Source: Euonymus europaeus
Taxonomy: Eukaryota > Streptophyta > Magnoliopsida > Celastrales > Celastraceae
Length of the DNA: 64,000 bases
Assembly (NCBI GenBank): GCA_963580455.1
Contig: OY756972.1
Coordinates: forward strand, 21,095,001 to 21,159,000
Direction: 5' to 3'
Within the stretch, counting starts at the first letter, position 1. Each line of letters opens with the position of its first letter. A program made the translations under genes and the position numbers. The notes under the pieces were generated by a model. The model did no database searches. It saw nothing but the letters and a program-made list of their open reading frames with translations, and was not told the origin of the DNA. This document shows, piece after piece, positions 60,769 to 64,000 of this stretch.

Positions 60769-61275
60769 TAGGAATGACAAGGTATTGGATACTATTTCAA
60801 TTAAAGTATATTAAATTTGTTTTTATTTAAGATATTTTATATCAAAATTATTTAAAAATTCATGTAATTTTTTAAAATCAAAACTGTTTTATAATCGTTT
60901 ATTATCGGATATTCATTTACTATTTTTTATTTATATATTAGTTTAAGAAACATATAAATAACAACACATAAATAACTGCACTAATGGTCGTGATTCACTT
61001 GTTTTTATAAGTCAGGAGTTTCAATTCTTTTAATAACAATATTCACTAATATCTTCAAAACATAATAATAAATAAAGATAGGATGGAGTTGGTGGAGGTT
61101 TTGATTAAGATATCCTAAAAATTTATTAATCAATTCGAATATCCTAAATTCGACATCTAAAATAAAAACATACTCAAAATAATGACGGATTTAAAAATAA
61201 AAATTAAAACTATTTTTAAATCCCATATGATCAATTTTTTAATTTTAATTGATTGGATACCTTGTCAATAATGAA
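60769..61275. mobile_element. MITE, hAT-like ends
   Basis: Left end TAGGAATGACAAGGTATTGGATAC; complement of the right end CATTATTGACAAGGTATCCAATC. Interior is almost pure A/T with degenerate inverted similarity. Noncoding. No clean target duplication seen. Confidence 0.65.
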
Positions 61276-61719
61276 CGGATGAGATTTTTTTCCATCCCCA
61301 ATCCTGTGGAATCACTTGAAATTCTTTGAAAACTTGTGCCCTTTTTGTTTCTTATTGGGAATAAAGTAAGGAGCGTTAGGTACTTTCACAAGAAATGTAC
61401 CAGTCAAGTGAAAATCACGCGTCAGTCTCGCAGGTGTGGATGACTAAATGAGTAGGACACTAGGATCTCCGAGTCTTTGGGCCCCAAACCTGTCATGTCT
61501 ACCTTATCCCCAATACGTGCCTCACAATCCACTAGCCACGCGTTTACAAAAGATTAACGGTTCAGATCACTCAGAATTCGATAGAGTCGTTCGACACTTA
61601 AGGCCTCATTCCTTTTTAAATATCTGCACCCCTTCCAGCTTGTTCTCTTACGATCTGCCTGTTCAGGATCTTGTTCCAATCCGGCTCTCTAAAATTGCGC
61701 TGATTCTCTTACCTGCGAA
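61276..61719. promoter_or_regulatory. DRM1 upstream region
   Basis: Promoter and 5' UTR of the DRM1-like gene. TTTAAATA at 61615-61622, about 100 bases before the ATG, is the best TATA candidate. ACGCG cores occur at about 61417 and 61538. Confidence 0.45.
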
Positions 61720-63385
61720 ATGAGTCTATTAGACCAGCTGTGGGACGACACTGTCGCCGGGCCTCGGCCTGAAAACGGCCTTGGCAAGCTCCGGAAACAC
61801 AACACATTCAGTTCTCGTTCCAGCTCCGGCAAGGGTATGGCCTTGCTTGATACCTTATGCGCTGGTGGAGCATGTTATAGCTTATGCCAGAAACTTAATC
61901 TGCATATATGAGCTTGAGATAACCGATGATCAATTCGCCAGTGTGATCGAAAGCTGACTGTGTGTTCTTGAACATCGATTGATTAAATCGATTCTAAATA
62001 TTATGTTATTTTCAGTTCTGTTTCAGATGAACTTGATCCATTGAAAACTTGGAGGATCATGAAACGATAAGAGCATTTTAACTTGAAAAATTGAGATTGT
62101 TCACTGATTCATAGTTAGTTAACATAGAATGAAAGCATAAACGAAATTCGATCTGCTTATCCTGATTCGCTGTGTATGATGATTCTGATTCTAACTTCGA
62201 TGATTCTGTTTCTAACTTCTCATATTGTTATTGTTATGGGTGACAACGATGATCAGAACCCGACAGTGTGAACATGAGATCGTTTGGTGACGAGGCGTCG
62301 GAGGCGGCGATGAAAGTGACGCGCAGTATCATGATAGTGAAGCCTCCTGGCTACCAGACCGGTTCTCCTCCGGTTTCACCCGCTGGATCTACGCCTCCAG
62401 TGTCTCCGTTTTCCGGTTAGTTTTTTTTTCCTTTGCAAAATGACAACTAGATCCCTCATTTCTTGGTTAAAATTTTCTCCAAGAAAGTGGAGATTAAATT
62501 GAAGTTGTCTCTAGAAGGATCTGAAAGGGTAGTGTTGTCATTTCGTTTTTACCAGCTATTTTAATGCCCTATTATTTGTGTATATTATCAATCATGTGTA
62601 CTGAACTACGGATGGCCTTGGCTCGCCGACTTTATAAAGCGACATTGTTGTCCTCCTTGACCCTTAACTAATTAAATATTATGCATGATAAATATTATCA
62701 AGTTATTACGACGTAAATATGACTTCCTCCCTGGGCCAGCTTGACCAGTTTGGCAACCCGATCATCCACAAGAAGTAGATGTTGAAGCTGGCACATGCAT
62801 GCATCTTAAATCTTAATCTTAGTGTGTGATGAATATTGAGTGGTTCCTTCTTCACTTGCTTCTTAGGACTACTTTCTATTGATGTTGTGTCATTGTGTCA
62901 TTAATGTTTGTAGATAGATGTTTATCAAAAAAAAAAAAAATGTTTGTAGATAGATGAGATGATGAATATAAAAACTATCGATTACAAACAGATTTTTTTT
63001 ATGGGTTTTGGCTTCTGCTCTTTTGTAAAAAGTTATACAGAGTAGTAGATCAAAGAATTAATGGAAATGGTTAAATGATCAGAGATTGGTGGGTTATGAT
63101 CCTGCTAGGAGTAATACATTAGAAGTGGTCTTGTTGGTTTGTGTGATCTGAATAATACTTCCCTGGTTTAATGTTTAGTGGATCATATGCAATGCTCTAA
63201 TACTGCTGATGTACGTATTTGTGATCTAGTTTTCCTTAAGTATGGAAGCGTTAAAATGACAATTCATTTGATGTTGCTTAGGAAGCAGAGAACCATTCCG
63301 GTTCCGAAGAAGATCTACGTCGGATGCGTATGAGAAGGCAAACGAAGTTGGACCCAGGAGCCTTTCTTCTCCTTACAATGTGTGA
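61720..63385 (+). CDS. DRM1: Dormancy/auxin-associated (DRM1/ARP) family protein
   Basis: Exons 61720..61834, 62257..62415, 63282..63385, joined in phase 1/phase 1, giving 125 aa. DRM1/ARP proteins are small, intrinsically disordered plant proteins whose transcripts rise in dormant buds and fall with growth, sugar or auxin; the molecular role is unsettled. Visible family blocks: N-terminal MSLLDQLWDDTVAGPRP with GLGKLRKHNTF; MKVTRSIMIVKPPGY and the Pro/Ser repeat SPPVSPAGSTPPVSPFSG in the middle; and FRFRRRSTSDAYEKA with terminal SPYNV. The length is close to that of Arabidopsis DRM1. Donors and acceptors are canonical. No damage seen. Confidence 0.94.
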
Positions 63386-63762
63386 TAAATGAAGACCATG
63401 AACCTCTTCTTCGGCCGCTGATCAAGATGTTAAAACTCTCATATGCGGTAGCAGTTTATGTAATGCCTGTACTCTGTGTGCGCTACGTTAGCTTGTTTAC
63501 AAGTGGTTTTGTGGATATAGTCGCTTGGCCCTCCACCTTGTGTTTTGTGTGACGGGTGTAAGATGTAATCATATGTAGAGTCGTTTACTAGCTAGTTTGC
63601 GCATTATTGTATGTAGACCATGTACGTTGTTCTGTTGTTCTGTCTTATGGAGTTTGCTAACCTTGGGGTTTGTTAGTGGAATAAGATTTTTGTATCCTTT
63701 GTGTACATAAAGATGTCTTTGGTGTTTATTAATTAGAAGATGTTTGCTAGAGGAAGAACAGT
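63386..63762. other. Convergent 3' ends of DRM1 and the next gene
   Basis: About 380 bases shared by the presumed 3' UTR of DRM1 (plus) and of the gene ending at 63763 (minus). No feature seen. Confidence 0.5.
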
Positions 63763-64000
63763 TCAAGCATCTTGGAGGAGGTTATCATGCCACGGAATAT
63801 TTTGGGATCTATGATGTGTGGATTTAGCAAGTCTAATTCGGTCCATTTTTCTGATGTATTCCCTCAATTTTTGTACTGCTTTTGAGTTCGGCGTTCTTCT
63901 ATACTCCAGAACCTTCATGAAGATTCTTGACACAATCTGGTTCAATCGGAGAGGGTATCCTTCATATGTTGCAGTGGCAAGAGAGACTACACCGTTGTCC
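63763..64000 (-). CDS. 3'-terminal coding part of an unrecognised gene, cut by window edge
   Basis: On the minus strand a frame is open from the window edge through 79 codons to a TGA at 63765-63763. It reads GVVSLATATYEGYPLRLNQI, then VSRIFMKVLEYRRTPNSKAV, QKLREYIRKMDRIRLAKSTH and a short His/Gln-rich tail. Its composition (many Arg/Lys, balanced hydrophobics, helix-like spacing) and convergent placement behind DRM1 look like a true C-terminal exon. I do not recognise the family. The exon's 5' limit may lie inside this stretch or beyond the window. Confidence 0.55.
   Translation of the reverse strand, partial: DNGVVSLATATYEGYPLRLNQIVSRIFMKVLEYRRTPNSKAVQKLREYIRKMDRIRLAKSTHHRSQNIPWHDNLLQDA

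Noticed and set aside
1..64000. CRISPR array, phage, operon or plasmid features
   Set aside because: Regularly spaced identical repeats are absent; genes are intron-bearing eukaryotic genes on both strands with long spacers.

Overview
This is nuclear DNA of a flowering plant, almost certainly a eudicot. The base composition is AT-rich. Genes carry short GT-AG introns, nonautonomous transposons fill the spacers, and the gene content is plant-specific: RALF peptide, REF/SRPP lipid-droplet protein, MIR164, DRM1/ARP, plant-type SR protein and RFI2-type RING protein. No CRISPR, operon or other prokaryotic structure is present.

Layout. 1-2142: decayed RAD9 checkpoint gene entering from the left edge. 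2.4-6.7 kb: MITE, solo copia-like LTR, long TA microsatellite and an 853-bp long-TIR element carrying a transporter gene fragment (Pack-MULE-like). 6952-7308: RALF peptide gene. 9.4-12.7 kb: a cluster of MITEs and one very AT-rich element. 12.9-16.7 kb: fragments of an amino-acid permease gene and a KCBP kinesin gene, ending at a Helitron-like 3' terminus. 17766-19549: REF/SRPP (LDAP) gene. 20.5-22.6 kb: hAT MITE with perfect 8-bp target duplication, tRNA-Glu(TTC) and another MITE. 23714-27501: complete 26S proteasome RPT5 gene. 29092-30640: broken INTS3-like gene. 30755-31205: duplicated piece of the RPT5 gene. 31463-32892 (minus): TCTP. 34.4-35.1 kb: hAT MITE with a duplicated end. 35455-40188: RFI2-like RING E3 ligase gene. 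40962-46351 (minus): 13-exon SR34A-like splicing-factor gene, convergent with RFI2. 47279-52488: full-length but nonsense-riddled Ty3/gypsy chromovirus. 54.0-55.6 kb: two MITEs. 57253-57475: MIR164 with TATA box. 59.3-60.1 kb: LTR remnant. 61720-63385: DRM1/ARP gene. 63763-64000 (minus): last exon of an unrecognised gene leaving the right edge.

The intact genes are housekeeping or regulatory and do not form one pathway: proteolysis (RPT5, RFI2), splicing (SR34A), growth signalling (RALF, TCTP, DRM1, miR164) and lipid droplets (LDAP). Their order is informative. RAD9-RALF-LDAP-RPT5 matches, from memory, Arabidopsis At3g05480-05490-05500-05530, and RFI2 with MIR164 matches the At2g47700/At2g47585 neighbourhood. 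I therefore read the window as an old conserved eudicot gene block heavily invaded by transposons. I spliced all multi-exon models by hand from GT-AG sites, reading-frame continuity and family conservation.
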